The translations under genes were made by a program, and so were the position numbers. DNA of 64,000 nucleotides, from NCBI RefSeq assembly GCF_016862435.1, contig NZ_BOMY01000042.1, positions 124,001 through 188,000 of the forward strand, in the 5' to 3' direction. Source of the stretch: Paractinoplanes tereljensis. GTDB taxonomy: Bacteria; Actinomycetota; Actinomycetes; Mycobacteriales; Micromonosporaceae. Below are positions 23,945 through 32,797 of the stretch, piece by piece. A model generated the notes under the pieces. That model saw only the letters and a list, made by a program, of their open reading frames with translations. It had not been told where the DNA came from and made no database searches. Each line of letters begins with the position of its first letter. Positions within the stretch are counted from its first letter, which is position 1.

Positions 23945-26900
23945 GCCACCGCTCGGCCCGATCGGCGAACAGGTGGGCCCCGCGTTCGGCGGACAGCGCG
24001 CGGGCCCGTTCCGCGGTGGCCCGGACGGCGTCGGCCGGTTCGCCGCGGGCCCGCATCAGCCGGGCCCGCAACAGGATCAGGAGGCCCTCGGCGTACCGCT
24101 GGCCGTGGGTGGCAACGAACGAGTCCGCCCGGTCGAGGGCCGCGGCGGCCTCGTCCAGCCGCCCGGCCGCCAGCCACATCTCGCCGAGCAGCGCGCTCCA
24201 GGTGGCCAGGCCGGAGCGCGGCGGGTCGAGCAGGGCGGCTGCGATGATGTCCCGCGCCTCGGCCGCGGCCTCCGGGTCGGCCCGGGTCACCGCGCGCGCC
24301 CAGCACTGCGCCAGGCGCTGGTAGCTGCCGAGGAAGACGAACGAGAACTCCGGGTCCTGGGCGATGCCCCGGGCGGCCGCGCGCAGTGCCCAGGCCGGGT
24401 CGCCGGCCAGCGCCGCGACGGTGACCGAGAAGGCCGACCAGACAGTCAGCGCGTACGGATCGTCGCCGGCCTCGGCCTCCAGCGTGTCGAACCGGGCCCG
24501 GGCCGCGTCCACGTTCCCGTGCAGCCCGGTCATCAGCGCGAGCATCACCGGCGACAGCATCTGCAGGTCGTGCCGGAGCGGTTCCTGCTCGCGGGAGGGC
24601 GGATCGCCGGGCCGGGCCGGATCGGAGAGGCTCAGATGGCGGTACGACTCGGCGATGTTCCCGACGTCCCACTGGTGGATGCCCCAGGCGTGCCGGCCGT
24701 AGGCGCGCACGATCGGGTCGGCCGACGCCTCGCCCTGATCGAGCAGCCGCCGGGCCAGCCGACCGGCCGCGTCGAGCCGGATGCCCTGCGAGTGCGCCGC
24801 CCACCGGGAGAACAGGAAGTCGGCGGCCTCCCGGTCCCGGCCCAGGTCGCGGGCCAGGCGCTCGGCCCGTTCCAGCAGGTCGAGGGCCGAGCCGACATAG
24901 CCGGCCCGCATCCCGTCGACCGCGATGAACAGCGACAGCGCGGACAGTTCCAGCTCCGCCAGCCCGGCCGCCCGGGCCACCTGGGCGGCCAGCCGCAGGT
25001 GGCGGGCGGCGGCTTCGAGCGCCGACTTGGCCCCGGCGCAGCGCCCGGCCCGCACCAGGGCTTCCGCGGTCCGGGCCTGGTCGGCGAGCGGTCCGGCCGC
25101 CCACAGATGATGGGCCAGCCGCTCGACCACCGGGTCGTCCCCGACCGCGGTGCCCTCGAGCGCCTCGGCGACCCGCAGGTGCAGCCCTGGCACCCGGGGC
25201 GACGACGTCGTCCAGGCCACCGACTCGCGGACCAGGTCGTGCGCGAAGCGGAACGCGAACGGGTTGCCGCGCTGCGGTTCGAACAGGCCGAGCGCTTCGA
25301 GGGGTTCGAGCTGGTCGAGGCAGTTCTGCACGGCGAGCCCGGCGGCCCGGGCGAGCAGCGTGAGGTCGACGTCCCGGCCGATCAGCGCGGCCATCTGGAG
25401 CAGGCCCCGGGCGTCGTCGTCGAGGCCGGCGACCCGGTCCCGCACCACGTCCCGCACGGTGGATGGCACCCCGGCGTCGGCTCCGGTGTCGGAGTGCTCG
25501 CCGCGGGCGGCGAGAAACCGGGAAAGCTCCCGGACAAAAAATGCATTTCCCCCGGTACGGGCGTGAATGCTCTTCGCCGCGTCGGGGCTGGGCGTCCGGC
25601 CGGTCTCCCGGCGAACCAGCTCGGCCACCTCGGCCGGGTCGAGCGCGCCGAGCCCGATCCGCCGGTGCCGGGGGTGCCGGCTGGCCGCGGCCAGCGTGCG
25701 CGCCACCTCCGGGCCGGGGACGGGCGCGCGGTCCCGCAGCGCGCCGATGACCGCGGTGCCGTTCGGCAGCCGGGCCGCCAGGTGGCTGAACAGGTCGAGC
25801 GAGGCGACGTCGGCCCACTGGATGTCGTCGACGACCAGCACCACCGGCCGCCGGGCCGAGGTCTGCCCGAGGAGCGCGACCGTCTCCTCGAACAGGCGGA
25901 ACTGGGCGCCGCCGTCCGGCAGCACCGGGGTGCCGGGCACGCCACCGGCCGACCCGGCGAGCCGGCCGAGCTCGCTGCCCTCGGCCGCCCGGCCCTCGAT
26001 CAGGGCGCCGACGATCTGCACCCACGGCCACATCGACGGGGTGCCGTCCCCCTCCAGGCAGCGTCCCCAGATCACCCGGGCGCCGCGCTCCGCCGCCTCG
26101 GCCGCCGCCTCCTCCAGCAGGCTGGTCTTGCCGACGCCCGGTTCCCCCTCGACCAGGACCAGGCCGGAGCCGCCGGTGAACGCCGACTCCACCGCGTGGC
26201 GCAGCACCGCGAGCTCTTCGGACCGGCCGACCATTCCCTTTTCCCGGGGCACGTTCTCGGCCGCCGGCTTGCCCAGGACCCGGCGCTGCGCGGCCAGCAG
26301 CGCCGGGCCGGGGTCGATGCCCAGGTCCTCGGCGAGCCGGGCGCGGACCGTGTCGAAGACCGACAGCGCCTTCGCCTGCTGGCCGGCCGCGTCCAGGGTG
26401 ATGACCAGGGCGGCCTGCACGTTCTCGTCCAGCGGGGCCAGCGCGGCCGCCCGGTGCAGGGCCGGCAGCACGAGTCCGGGCCGGCCCTGCGCGACCGCGA
26501 GGTCGGCCGCCACCCGGCATGCGTCGAGGAACTCACCGTCCAGCTCGGCGAAGATCGCGGTGGCGGCCGGCCCGTGCACCAGGCCGTCGCCGGCCGGTCC
26601 ATGCCAGAGTTCGAGGGCCCGGGCGTAACAGTCGAGCGCCTGATCGGGCTGGGTTCGGGCGGCCGCGACGTACTCCCGGAAGGTGACCAGGTCGAGCTGG
26701 CCGGGCTCGGCCGCGAACAGATATCCGGTGCCGTGCCGCTGCAGGTACGAGCTGCTCCCCCGGGCCGGCAGCGCTGGTTCGAGCAGCCGGCGCAGCGAAC
26801 TGGCGTACTTCTGCAGGATGTTGACCGCCGAGGCCGGGACGTCGTCGCCCCAGATCAGATCGATCAGCTCGCTGGTGCTGATCGGCTGGCCGGGCCGGGC

Positions 26901-27014
26901 GAGCAGGAGAGCCAGCAGATAGGCCTGCTGCCGGGGACCGGCGTCCAGCTCGGTGTCGCCGCGCCAGAGCCGCAGCGGGCCGAGGATCTGCAGACGCAAC
27001 TCTCCGGTCGCCAC
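23922..27014 (-). CDS. Large SARP-type regulator with BTAD, AAA ATPase and TPR-like regions
   Basis: 1030 residues starting at GTG. Residues ~5-95 are an OmpR-like DNA-binding domain (LRLQILGPLRLWRGD ... VNILQKYASSLRRLL); ~100-245 a bacterial transcriptional activation domain (DLVTFREYVAAA ... GRPGLVLPALHRAA); ~265-500 an AAA/NACHT-like ATPase with Walker A GEPGVGKTS and Walker B VVLVVDDIQWAD; the remainder is helical and repeat-like. This matches AfsR/large SARP activators of secondary metabolism or secreted enzymes. It is divergent from the GH16 gene at 27131, a plausible target; the Idi/prenylindole cluster is further away. Confidence 0.88.
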   Translation of the reverse strand: MATGELRLQILGPLRLWRGDTELDAGPRQQAYLLALLLARPGQPISTSELIDLIWGDDVPASAVNILQKYASSLRRLLEPALPARGSSSYLQRHGTGYLFAAEPGQLDLVTFREYVAAARTQPDQALDCYARALELWHGPAGDGLVHGPAATAIFAELDGEFLDACRVAADLAVAQGRPGLVLPALHRAAALAPLDENVQAALVITLDAAGQQAKALSVFDTVRARLAEDLGIDPGPALLAAQRRVLGKPAAENVPREKGMVGRSEELAVLRHAVESAFTGGSGLVLVEGEPGVGKTSLLEEAAAEAAERGARVIWGRCLEGDGTPSMWPWVQIVGALIEGRAAEGSELGRLAGSAGGVPGTPVLPDGGAQFRLFEETVALLGQTSARRPVVLVVDDIQWADVASLDLFSHLAARLPNGTAVIGALRDRAPVPGPEVARTLAAASRHPRHRRIGLGALDPAEVAELVRRETGRTPSPDAAKSIHARTGGNAFFVRELSRFLAARGEHSDTGADAGVPSTVRDVVRDRVAGLDDDARGLLQMAALIGRDVDLTLLARAAGLAVQNCLDQLEPLEALGLFEPQRGNPFAFRFAHDLVRESVAWTTSSPRVPGLHLRVAEALEGTAVGDDPVVERLAHHLWAAGPLADQARTAEALVRAGRCAGAKSALEAAARHLRLAAQVARAAGLAELELSALSLFIAVDGMRAGYVGSALDLLERAERLARDLGRDREAADFLFSRWAAHSQGIRLDAAGRLARRLLDQGEASADPIVRAYGRHAWGIHQWDVGNIAESYRHLSLSDPARPGDPPSREQEPLRHDLQMLSPVMLALMTGLHGNVDAARARFDTLEAEAGDDPYALTVWSAFSVTVAALAGDPAWALRAAARGIAQDPEFSFVFLGSYQRLAQCWARAVTRADPEAAAEARDIIAAALLDPPRSGLATWSALLGEMWLAAGRLDEAAAALDRADSFVATHGQRYAEGLLILLRARLMRARGEPADAVRATAERARALSAERGAHLFADRAERWLRSWRAD

Positions 27015-27130
27015 CGGGCCGACTGTAGAGGCACGAGTCCTTCTGCAAAAGGGCAGCCCACTTCAGTCAACCTTGTTAAATGTCGGACCGCTGCGAAGCA
27101 TGGGAAACCCCATCTCCCCGGAGGTCCCCC

Positions 27131-28819
27131 ATGCGCTGGAAGAGAGCGCTATTCCTGGTCCCCGTAGTCGTCGTGCCGCTGGCCATCGCCGGCGTGGTGA
27201 CCCTGAACGCCGAGGCCGCGGTGCCCCCCACGCCGGCCGGCTTCACCCTCACCTGGAGCGACGACTTCAACGGCGCGGCCGGCACCGGCATCGACCAGAG
27301 CCTGTGGAAGTACGACACCGGACCGGGCAGCAGCTTCGGCACCGGCGAGATCGAGACCATGACCAACAGCACCTCGAACGTCTACTACGACGGTCAGGGT
27401 CACCTCGTACTGCAGGCTCTGCACTCCGGTTCGGACCCGCGGGCCGGCTGGACGTCCGGCCGGGTGGAGACCCAGGCGGCGACGTTCGGCGCCGCCGCCG
27501 GCGGCGTGGTCCGGATGGAATCGGTCCTCCAGCAGCCAAATGTGACCACCGCGAACGGCGCCGGTTACTGGCCGGCGTTCTGGATGCTCGGCGCGCCGCT
27601 GCGGTCCGGGGTCACCTGGCCGAAGTCCGGCGAGATCGACATCATGGAGGACATCAACGGCCGCAGCTCGGTCTTCGGCGCCCTGCACTGCGGCGTCAAC
27701 CCCGGCGGCCCGTGCAACGAGTCCACCGGCATCACCTCCGGCGAACGGGCCTGCGGCGGTTGCCAGACCGGCTTCCACAACTACGCGGTGGAGATCGACC
27801 GCTCGACGTCCCCCGAGCAGATCCGGTTCTACCTGGACGGCAACAACTACTACACGATCAACGCGAACCAGGTGGACGCCACCACCTGGGCCGACGCGGT
27901 CGACCACCCGTTCTTCATCATCTACGACCTGGCCATCGGCGGCGGCTTCCCGGACGCCTTCGGCGGCGGCCCGAACGCCGCCACGGTGTCCGGCGGCAAG
28001 CTGGTCATCGACTCGGTAGCGGTCTACAACAAGGGTTCCGGCGGCGGCTCTTCTTTGACCGGCCAGACCATCACCGGTCCCGGCGGCAAGTGCGTGGACG
28101 TGGCCGGCGACGACAACGGCGGTGACGGCAGCGCGGTCCAGCTGTGGGACTGCCAGGCCGGCGCGAAGGACCAGCACTGGACCTGGAGCGGCCAGGCCCT
28201 GCAGACCCTGGGCAAGTGCCTGGACATCGCCGGCGGAGACAGCGCCGGGGGTACGAATTTGCAGCTCGCCACCTGCAACAGCGGCGGTTACCAGGCGTGG
28301 GCCCGGCAGTCGGACGGCTCGCTGCGCAACCCGGCTTCGGGCCGCTGCATCGACTCTCCCAACGGGGCCACCGCCAACGGCACCCGGCTGCAGATCTGGG
28401 ACTGCAACGGCGCCGCCGCCCAGAAGTTCGCGATCGGCACCCCGATCTACGGCCCCGGCGGCAAATGCGTGGACGTGGCCGGCGACGACAACGGCGGCGA
28501 CGGCACCGCGATCCAGCTGTGGGACTGCCAGCAGGCAACGTCGCTGGACCAGAAGTGGACCTGGAACGGCCAGACGCTGCGCACCCTGGGCAAGTGCCTG
28601 GACGTAGCGGGCGGCGCCAGCGCGGCAGGCACAAAGCTCCAGCTGGCCACGTGCAACGGAAGCGGCTACCAGAACTGGGTGGCCAACGCCAACGGCTCGA
28701 TGTCCAACCCGACGTCAGGCCGCTGCATAGATTCCCCGAACGGCGCCACCACCAACGGCACCCGCCTGCAGATCTGGGACTGCAACGGCGCCGCAGCCCA
28801 GAAGTTCGCCCTGGCCTGA
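27131..28819 (+). CDS. Secreted GH16 beta-glucanase with two CBM13 (ricin-type) domains
   Basis: 562 residues from an ATG with GGAGG nine bases upstream. Signal peptide 1-30; GH16 catalytic domain ~35-290 with the signature GEIDIMEDIN (nucleophile Glu168, Asp170, acid/base Glu173) and flanking WPAFWMLG; then a Gly/Ser linker and two near-identical ricin-type lectin domains with QLWDC, QIWDCNGAAAQKF motifs. GH16 enzymes with this motif are endo-beta-1,3 or 1,3-1,4-glucanases (laminarinase type); the lectins bind the polysaccharide. Likely attacks fungal or plant beta-glucan. Faced by the SARP regulator upstream. Confidence 0.92.
   Translation: MRWKRALFLVPVVVVPLAIAGVVTLNAEAAVPPTPAGFTLTWSDDFNGAAGTGIDQSLWKYDTGPGSSFGTGEIETMTNSTSNVYYDGQGHLVLQALHSGSDPRAGWTSGRVETQAATFGAAAGGVVRMESVLQQPNVTTANGAGYWPAFWMLGAPLRSGVTWPKSGEIDIMEDINGRSSVFGALHCGVNPGGPCNESTGITSGERACGGCQTGFHNYAVEIDRSTSPEQIRFYLDGNNYYTINANQVDATTWADAVDHPFFIIYDLAIGGGFPDAFGGGPNAATVSGGKLVIDSVAVYNKGSGGGSSLTGQTITGPGGKCVDVAGDDNGGDGSAVQLWDCQAGAKDQHWTWSGQALQTLGKCLDIAGGDSAGGTNLQLATCNSGGYQAWARQSDGSLRNPASGRCIDSPNGATANGTRLQIWDCNGAAAQKFAIGTPIYGPGGKCVDVAGDDNGGDGTAIQLWDCQQATSLDQKWTWNGQTLRTLGKCLDVAGGASAAGTKLQLATCNGSGYQNWVANANGSMSNPTSGRCIDSPNGATTNGTRLQIWDCNGAAAQKFALA
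28076..28819 (+). repeat. Tandem duplication of CBM13 coding sequence
   Basis: The block from 28076 recurs from 28451 with very high DNA identity (for example GGCGGCAAGTGCGTGGACGT against GGCGGCAAATGCGTGGACGT). The period is 375 bases, 125 codons, equal to one lectin domain. This is an internal gene duplication. Confidence 0.8.
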
Positions 28820-28826
28820 TCTCCCC

Positions 28827-28872
28827 GGTCCCCCGACCACCGGCCGCAGTCCCGGTCAGTGGTCGGGGGACC
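28827..28872. terminator. Strong hairpin terminator after GH16 gene
   Basis: Arms GGTCCCCCGACCAC and GTGGTCGGGGGACC pair perfectly over 14 bases around an 18-base loop, eight bases after the stop codon. No T-tract, as is usual in high-GC actinobacteria. It may also serve the convergent gene ending at 28920. Confidence 0.8.
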
Positions 28873-28919
28873 GCACTCCTCGAGCATGGCATTCTCGCCC
28901 ACGCCGGCCACGAGTGCGT

Positions 28920-29354
28920 TCAGCGGTACGGGAGATACCGGGTGGTCCGTGACCATCGCGGCCATAGTGGAAGCGGCAGGCAGGCGGTAAGCCCGTCGTA
29001 TCCGGTCTCCACCGCTGCTGATCCGTCCCGAAGCGTCACGGTGACCCGAGAACGCCGGTAGGCGAAGACTTCTGATACCCGGCCGGCGACCACCGACGTG
29101 ACCAGATCCTGCATGAACGCGAGGTCGGCAGCGCCGCCGCTCAGTTCCCATCGGCCACCGATCTCGCCGACCTGCACGATGATCTCGTCCCCGAAGTCGG
29201 TCCACTCGATCGTCCGCGCGCCGATACGGTGCGGCGTGATCCGAGCCGTCAACCCGAAGCCAGTTCGGCTGATCTCGGTCTCGGCTACGTCGTCGAGTTC
29301 GGCCAGGAGCCGGCGGGCCAGCGCCAGGGTTGGCTCCTCATGCGTGTCAGACAC
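28920..29354 (-). CDS. Hypothetical protein
   Basis: 144 residues from a GTG. N-terminal helix (LALARRLLAELDDVAETEI), then alternating strands (FGLTARITPHRIG, DEIIVQVGEIGGRWEL), a short helix (ADLAFMQDLVTSVVAG) and a final strand pair (VFAYRRSRVTVTLRDG). No signal peptide, membrane helix or catalytic motif. It resembles the compact alpha/beta proteins common as orphan genes in actinobacteria; I do not recognise a family. Confidence 0.55.
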   Translation of the reverse strand: MSDTHEEPTLALARRLLAELDDVAETEISRTGFGLTARITPHRIGARTIEWTDFGDEIIVQVGEIGGRWELSGGAADLAFMQDLVTSVVAGRVSEVFAYRRSRVTVTLRDGSAAVETGYDGLTACLPLPLWPRWSRTTRYLPYR

Positions 29355-29413
29355 GAAGTGTGAATACCCGCCGGCGGAGGTGATTTCAAGAGCTGCCGGT
29401 CCCGCGCGAGCAG

Positions 29414-29444
29414 GGTGCGGCCGCTCCCCGTGAGCAGCCGCACC
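29414..29444. terminator. Hairpin between two minus-strand genes
   Basis: GGTGCGGCCGCTC and GAGCAGCCGCACC can pair with one mismatch around a short loop. It lies 58 bases beyond the stop of the secreted-protein gene ending at 29502, so it plausibly terminates that transcript. Confidence 0.5.
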
Positions 29445-29501
29445 GCCTCATCCTGTCCCTTGATCGATGCTCTCCGCTGCCTCGTCGGCGGCCGGCGGAT
29501 A

Positions 29502-30293
29502 TCAGGTAGCGGTGATCTCGATGTCCCGCCAGTCGGCCGGTTTGGGGCAGACCGGTGTGCCGCAGCCGCTGAGCGTTGTCGCGAACGACGAGAAGACCGC
29601 CACCCCGGTGCCGAAGATTCCCGTCCCCAGCTGCGGGAAAATCCTGATGACTACGGCCTGTTCCGTGCCCGTGCAGGCAAAGGCGGGGCTGCTGTCCGGC
29701 ACGGCGGCGGCGAGCGCCCCCGTAGCGGGGTCGGCCTGGCGGACGTCGAGCAGGGCGTGCCAGGTCTCGCCGGCGGGGCACTTGACCCCCAGCTGGACGT
29801 CGATGGCCGCCCCGCCGGCCACCAGCAGTGCACTCCGGACATGGGCGTAGGGCGCACCGGGCACGTCCCGCGGGATCGACGCGGTGCCCGCCTTCAAGGT
29901 TATGGCGTCGGAGTGGACGACGTCCTGGCCGGGGCGGCTGAGTTCACCGGCCACCGAGAACCCGCCGGCCGCGAACGGCACGCCGGTCGGGTCGGCGAAG
30001 ACGTGCACCACGACGGTTTGCTTCCTGCCGTTGCAGGTGACCAGCGTGCTGCCGTAGCCGGACGCGACGCTGCTGGGGCCGGTGGCCTCGGCGACCTTGG
30101 CGGCCAGGGTGGCCTGCGCGCCGTCCGTGGTCGCCGCGCAGGTCGCTGTGTAGGTGAGGTCGACGGCCGCGCCCTGGCCGATGACGACGCCCTTGTGCAG
30201 GGTGAAGCTGAACTGTGCGGCGCCCGGCGCCGGCGGTGTCATAGGGGCGAGCCCGATCAGGCCCGCGACGGCGAAGAGGACGATTCTGTGCAT
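29502..30293 (-). CDS. Secreted protein, paralogue 2 of tandem pair
   Basis: 263 residues. Signal peptide 1-25, then two beta-rich repeats each with paired cysteines (TYTATCAATTDG ... LVTCNGRKQTVVV; LGVKCPAGET ... FACTGTEQAVVIRIF), followed by a C-terminal CGTPVCPKP pair. The repeat resembles small immunoglobulin-like domains. GGAG lies eight bases before the ATG. The upstream gene ends only 20 bases away and encodes a protein with the same domain pattern, so the two form a co-transcribed duplicated pair. Function unknown; extracellular. Confidence 0.65.
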   Translation of the reverse strand: MHRIVLFAVAGLIGLAPMTPPAPGAAQFSFTLHKGVVIGQGAAVDLTYTATCAATTDGAQATLAAKVAEATGPSSVASGYGSTLVTCNGRKQTVVVHVFADPTGVPFAAGGFSVAGELSRPGQDVVHSDAITLKAGTASIPRDVPGAPYAHVRSALLVAGGAAIDVQLGVKCPAGETWHALLDVRQADPATGALAAAVPDSSPAFACTGTEQAVVIRIFPQLGTGIFGTGVAVFSSFATTLSGCGTPVCPKPADWRDIEITAT

Positions 30294-30313
30294 GCGAGCA
30301 TCTCCCCGTTCGG

Positions 30314-31075
30314 TCAGGTGTGCAGGTCGTCCTCGGCCCAGCGGACGGTGAAACCGGACCAGGCGTCCACGGTCATGCTGATCAGGGCCGCACCGCTGTT
30401 GGACCGGGTGGCCGACAGGACCATGGTGGCGTCGCGCAGCTGGGGCTGGTCGTTGCAGGTGACGTGCTGGTCCGTCGTGGTGCCGTAGACCACCCTGTTG
30501 TGGAAGCCCAGCTCGGTGAGGATGAGCGAGAGCCGGGCCGAGTCGCCGGTCGGGCAGGTCACCGAGACCCGCACGGAAACCAGGATGCCGCCGGGTTGGG
30601 TGACCGCCGAGACAAGGGTGACGACCGGCGTGCCCGGTGCGTCCGGCTGCGGGGTGACGTCGCCCTCGACGGGTGTCAGGATCTGCAACGCCGTCCAGGG
30701 CGCGTCCGGATATTCGGACGGCTGGAAGACGGTCTTCGTGGCGGTGGTGCCCAGGCCCAGGGCGGCGCCCGGAAGATCGGGATCGCCCGGCAGGACCAGG
30801 GTGTAGGACGTGTGTGTCGCGCCGTCGCACGGTATGTCGGTGTAGCCCGTCCCGTAGGCCTGCCCAGTGCTCGTGACCTGGCTCAGCGCGGTCCTGAACT
30901 CGCCCTGGCCGCCGCCCGTGCACGACGCGGTGGCCGTCAGTTCGATCGCTCCGCCGGAGAGCCCGGTCGCTTTGGTGATGGTGAATGCCGGTACGCCCGA
31001 TGTGACGGCCCGGGCAGGGCCGGCGACGAGCAAGGAGCCGATCAAAGCCAGGATCATGAGGCCGATTTTGCGCAT
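30314..31075 (-). CDS. Secreted protein, paralogue 1 of tandem pair
   Basis: 253 residues from an ATG with GGGAGG upstream. Signal peptide 1-23 (LMILALIGSLLVAGPARA), then two Ig-like repeats with cysteine pairs (ELTATASCTGGGQGEF ... TDIPCDGATHTSYTLVL; VRVSVTCPTGDSARL ... HVTCNDQPQLRDATM). Same architecture as the gene at 29502. No enzymatic motif. Confidence 0.65.
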   Translation of the reverse strand: MRKIGLMILALIGSLLVAGPARAVTSGVPAFTITKATGLSGGAIELTATASCTGGGQGEFRTALSQVTSTGQAYGTGYTDIPCDGATHTSYTLVLPGDPDLPGAALGLGTTATKTVFQPSEYPDAPWTALQILTPVEGDVTPQPDAPGTPVVTLVSAVTQPGGILVSVRVSVTCPTGDSARLSLILTELGFHNRVVYGTTTDQHVTCNDQPQLRDATMVLSATRSNSGAALISMTVDAWSGFTVRWAEDDLHT

Positions 31076-31400
31076 GTGGCTACCTCCCCTCGGGGCACCT
31101 CCGCGCCCCCAGGCGACATTGACATCCCTCGACGACGCAACGCCGCGCCCCGTCCTTGATCCGACTGGCTCCGGTGAGGGCTTGCCGCGAAACAAGCCGT
31201 TTCTTCGCAAATTTCGATTCGTTGTCTGCTATTTCGGTGAGTGATGAGGTCTATGCAGGAGGTCCGAGCTACTCAGAAGATTCCTGCGGGACCTCGGCCG
31301 CACCAGCTCCCCGCATTGCGATCACCCCGCATGACACGAACCCGCGCGGATCGCGGCATGAGAGTTACTTCCGCGTACCGGTAGTAAATTGTTTCGTTGA
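31076..31400. promoter_or_regulatory. 325-bp divergent intergenic region
   Basis: Lies between the secreted-protein operon (minus) and the orphan-family gene (plus). The last ~45 bases are conserved with the region upstream of orphan copy 1, including the palindrome listed next. I see nothing else. Confidence 0.4.
31365..31387. promoter_or_regulatory. Palindrome upstream of orphan copy 2
   Basis: TTACTTCCG-CGTAC-CGGTAGTAA: nine-base arms with one mismatch around five bases. The counterpart upstream of copy 1 (8786-8808, opposite strand) shares CTTCCG-N5-CGG and the following AATTGTTT ... GGTCA. The TTG start is 14 bases downstream. Confidence 0.55.
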
Positions 31401-32351
31401 TTGGTCACGCAACCTAATTTCTCGGTGCCGGATGACTTCCGGGATTGGCATGATCGACTCTTAGCGGACGCGATTCGGGCGCGCGAGAATATAGGCATGC
31501 GGTACCAGCAGCTTCAGCTATTCGATCGGTCCACAACTCTTGCGCTGCGGGACCGCACAAAAGCACGGAACTATTCTCCGGCGGGCGACGAATTTCGTCG
31601 TGATCGGGCGCCGCAGCGGCGGTGGGGACTCGTTCGCCGCTATGCGTTGAAGCGTTGTCGTTCGGATGGTTGCTCCCGTGAGTGCGGCGAGTTGGGTCTG
31701 CACGATGATGTCGAGGCTGTCCCGCCGCTGATCTGGCCGCAGGAGGCGACCTGTCTTCAGCGGCCGTCACCCGCGACACCCAGCCGGGGTGCTGCGACTG
31801 ACAACGACCTGCCGCCGGACGGCGAGCAGTCAGCCGACCGATCCATCCCGGCAGGCCGGGCGGTATCCCCAGGCGGGACGGAAACGGCGCCGTGCGCCGC
31901 GCCCGCACATCGGGCTGATGCATCTGCTCGGCCCGAGCCTTCGCACGAGGAAGATGCTGCTGCTCAGACCGGGCCCGGGCGACAGGCCACAGGCCCGCGG
32001 ATCCACCCCGTCACCTGGGCCGACCGGGTGCGCGACACGGCCGGCGTGGGCGACACCGCCGGCGTGGGCGATACGGGCAGCGTCGAGTCGGCGCGCCGGA
32101 CCGGACCGGTCAGCCGGGGCGGGCGGATGGAACACGCCGCACAGCCTCAGCTGTTCGGCGGCGTCGCACGGCTCGGACCTGGTTGCCGCCCGGCCCGCGA
32201 GGCCGGTCGGCCGCAGCGCCGCCGGCGGCATCACGGGGTCACCGACTGCGGCCGACCTGCCACCAGAGGCCCGCCTCAGCCATTGCCAGAATGCTCCGCC
32301 GAATTTATCCGGTGCGATTCCCGAAGAATTACAGGAATCGTCCGCCAGTGA
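31401..32351 (+). CDS. Orphan-family protein, copy 2, with disordered tail
   Basis: 316 residues if TTG at 31401 is used. Residues ~8-115 are conserved with the frameshifted copy at 8328-8760: VPDDFRDWHDRLLADAIRA, ENIGMRYQQLQLF, RDRTKARNYSP, DEFRRDRAPQRRWGLVRRYA, KRCRSDGCSRECGELGLHD, EAVPPLIWPQEATC. The tail after ~120 is low-complexity (Ala, Pro, Gly, Arg) with a short repeat DTAGVGDTAGVGDTG and may be non-coding in part. The C-x4-C-x3-C group amid basic residues could bind metal or nucleic acid, but this is only a guess. No family recognised. The conserved core is well supported, its start and end less so. Confidence 0.5.
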   Translation: MVTQPNFSVPDDFRDWHDRLLADAIRARENIGMRYQQLQLFDRSTTLALRDRTKARNYSPAGDEFRRDRAPQRRWGLVRRYALKRCRSDGCSRECGELGLHDDVEAVPPLIWPQEATCLQRPSPATPSRGAATDNDLPPDGEQSADRSIPAGRAVSPGGTETAPCAAPAHRADASARPEPSHEEDAAAQTGPGRQATGPRIHPVTWADRVRDTAGVGDTAGVGDTGSVESARRTGPVSRGGRMEHAAQPQLFGGVARLGPGCRPAREAGRPQRRRRHHGVTDCGRPATRGPPQPLPECSAEFIRCDSRRITGIVRQ

Positions 32352-32797
32352 AAGGATGGCGGAGAAACATCGCGCCCGAATCAGCACTATTCGGGAATGT
32401 GGAGCCCGATTCTCGGGGGCGCCGAAGAGCGGCTTTTCGTCGGCACCGTCGAGCGCACTAATATCGACAGACCCGGATGCCGGATGCTGGATCAAAGCCC
32501 GCCAGTCCGGGGCCGCGCGGGTATTCGGTGCGCTCGTTCGCGGGTACTTCCACTCACCGGGCACCCGACTTAAGGTCCGGACAAATCTTCCATTTACTGG
32601 CGGGCCCATTCCATTATCCGGACCAACGCTCCCATAAAGCATTCGATATCAGTGCATACCGTCGGGCCTGCGGCGCCTCGCACGCCGAACATGTCGAGTT
32701 TGTGTTCGCTCCGATCACGAACTCCCCTAGATCGTGACAGTGCGTCCAGCGAGCTTCGCCATTGATCAGCGCGAGAACCGCATACCATGCACGCCGA
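32352..32797. other. 446-bp region without recognised gene
   Basis: Lower GC than surroundings. Open frames here show no protein-like pattern and no ribosome-binding sites. I see no clear terminator or promoter. It may hold the 3' untranslated part of the orphan gene and the end of the P450 transcript. Confidence 0.4.

Noticed and set aside
23973..27167. Long plus-strand frame opposite the SARP regulator
   Set aside because: Low-complexity composition and no domains; typical high-GC antisense frame.
28076..28819. Possible CRISPR-like or satellite repeat
   Set aside because: The repeat is in frame, 375 bp long and encodes lectin domains.
31830..32642. Minus-strand frame opposite the orphan gene
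   Set aside because: No motifs; the plus-strand frame is conserved with the copy at 8328-8760.
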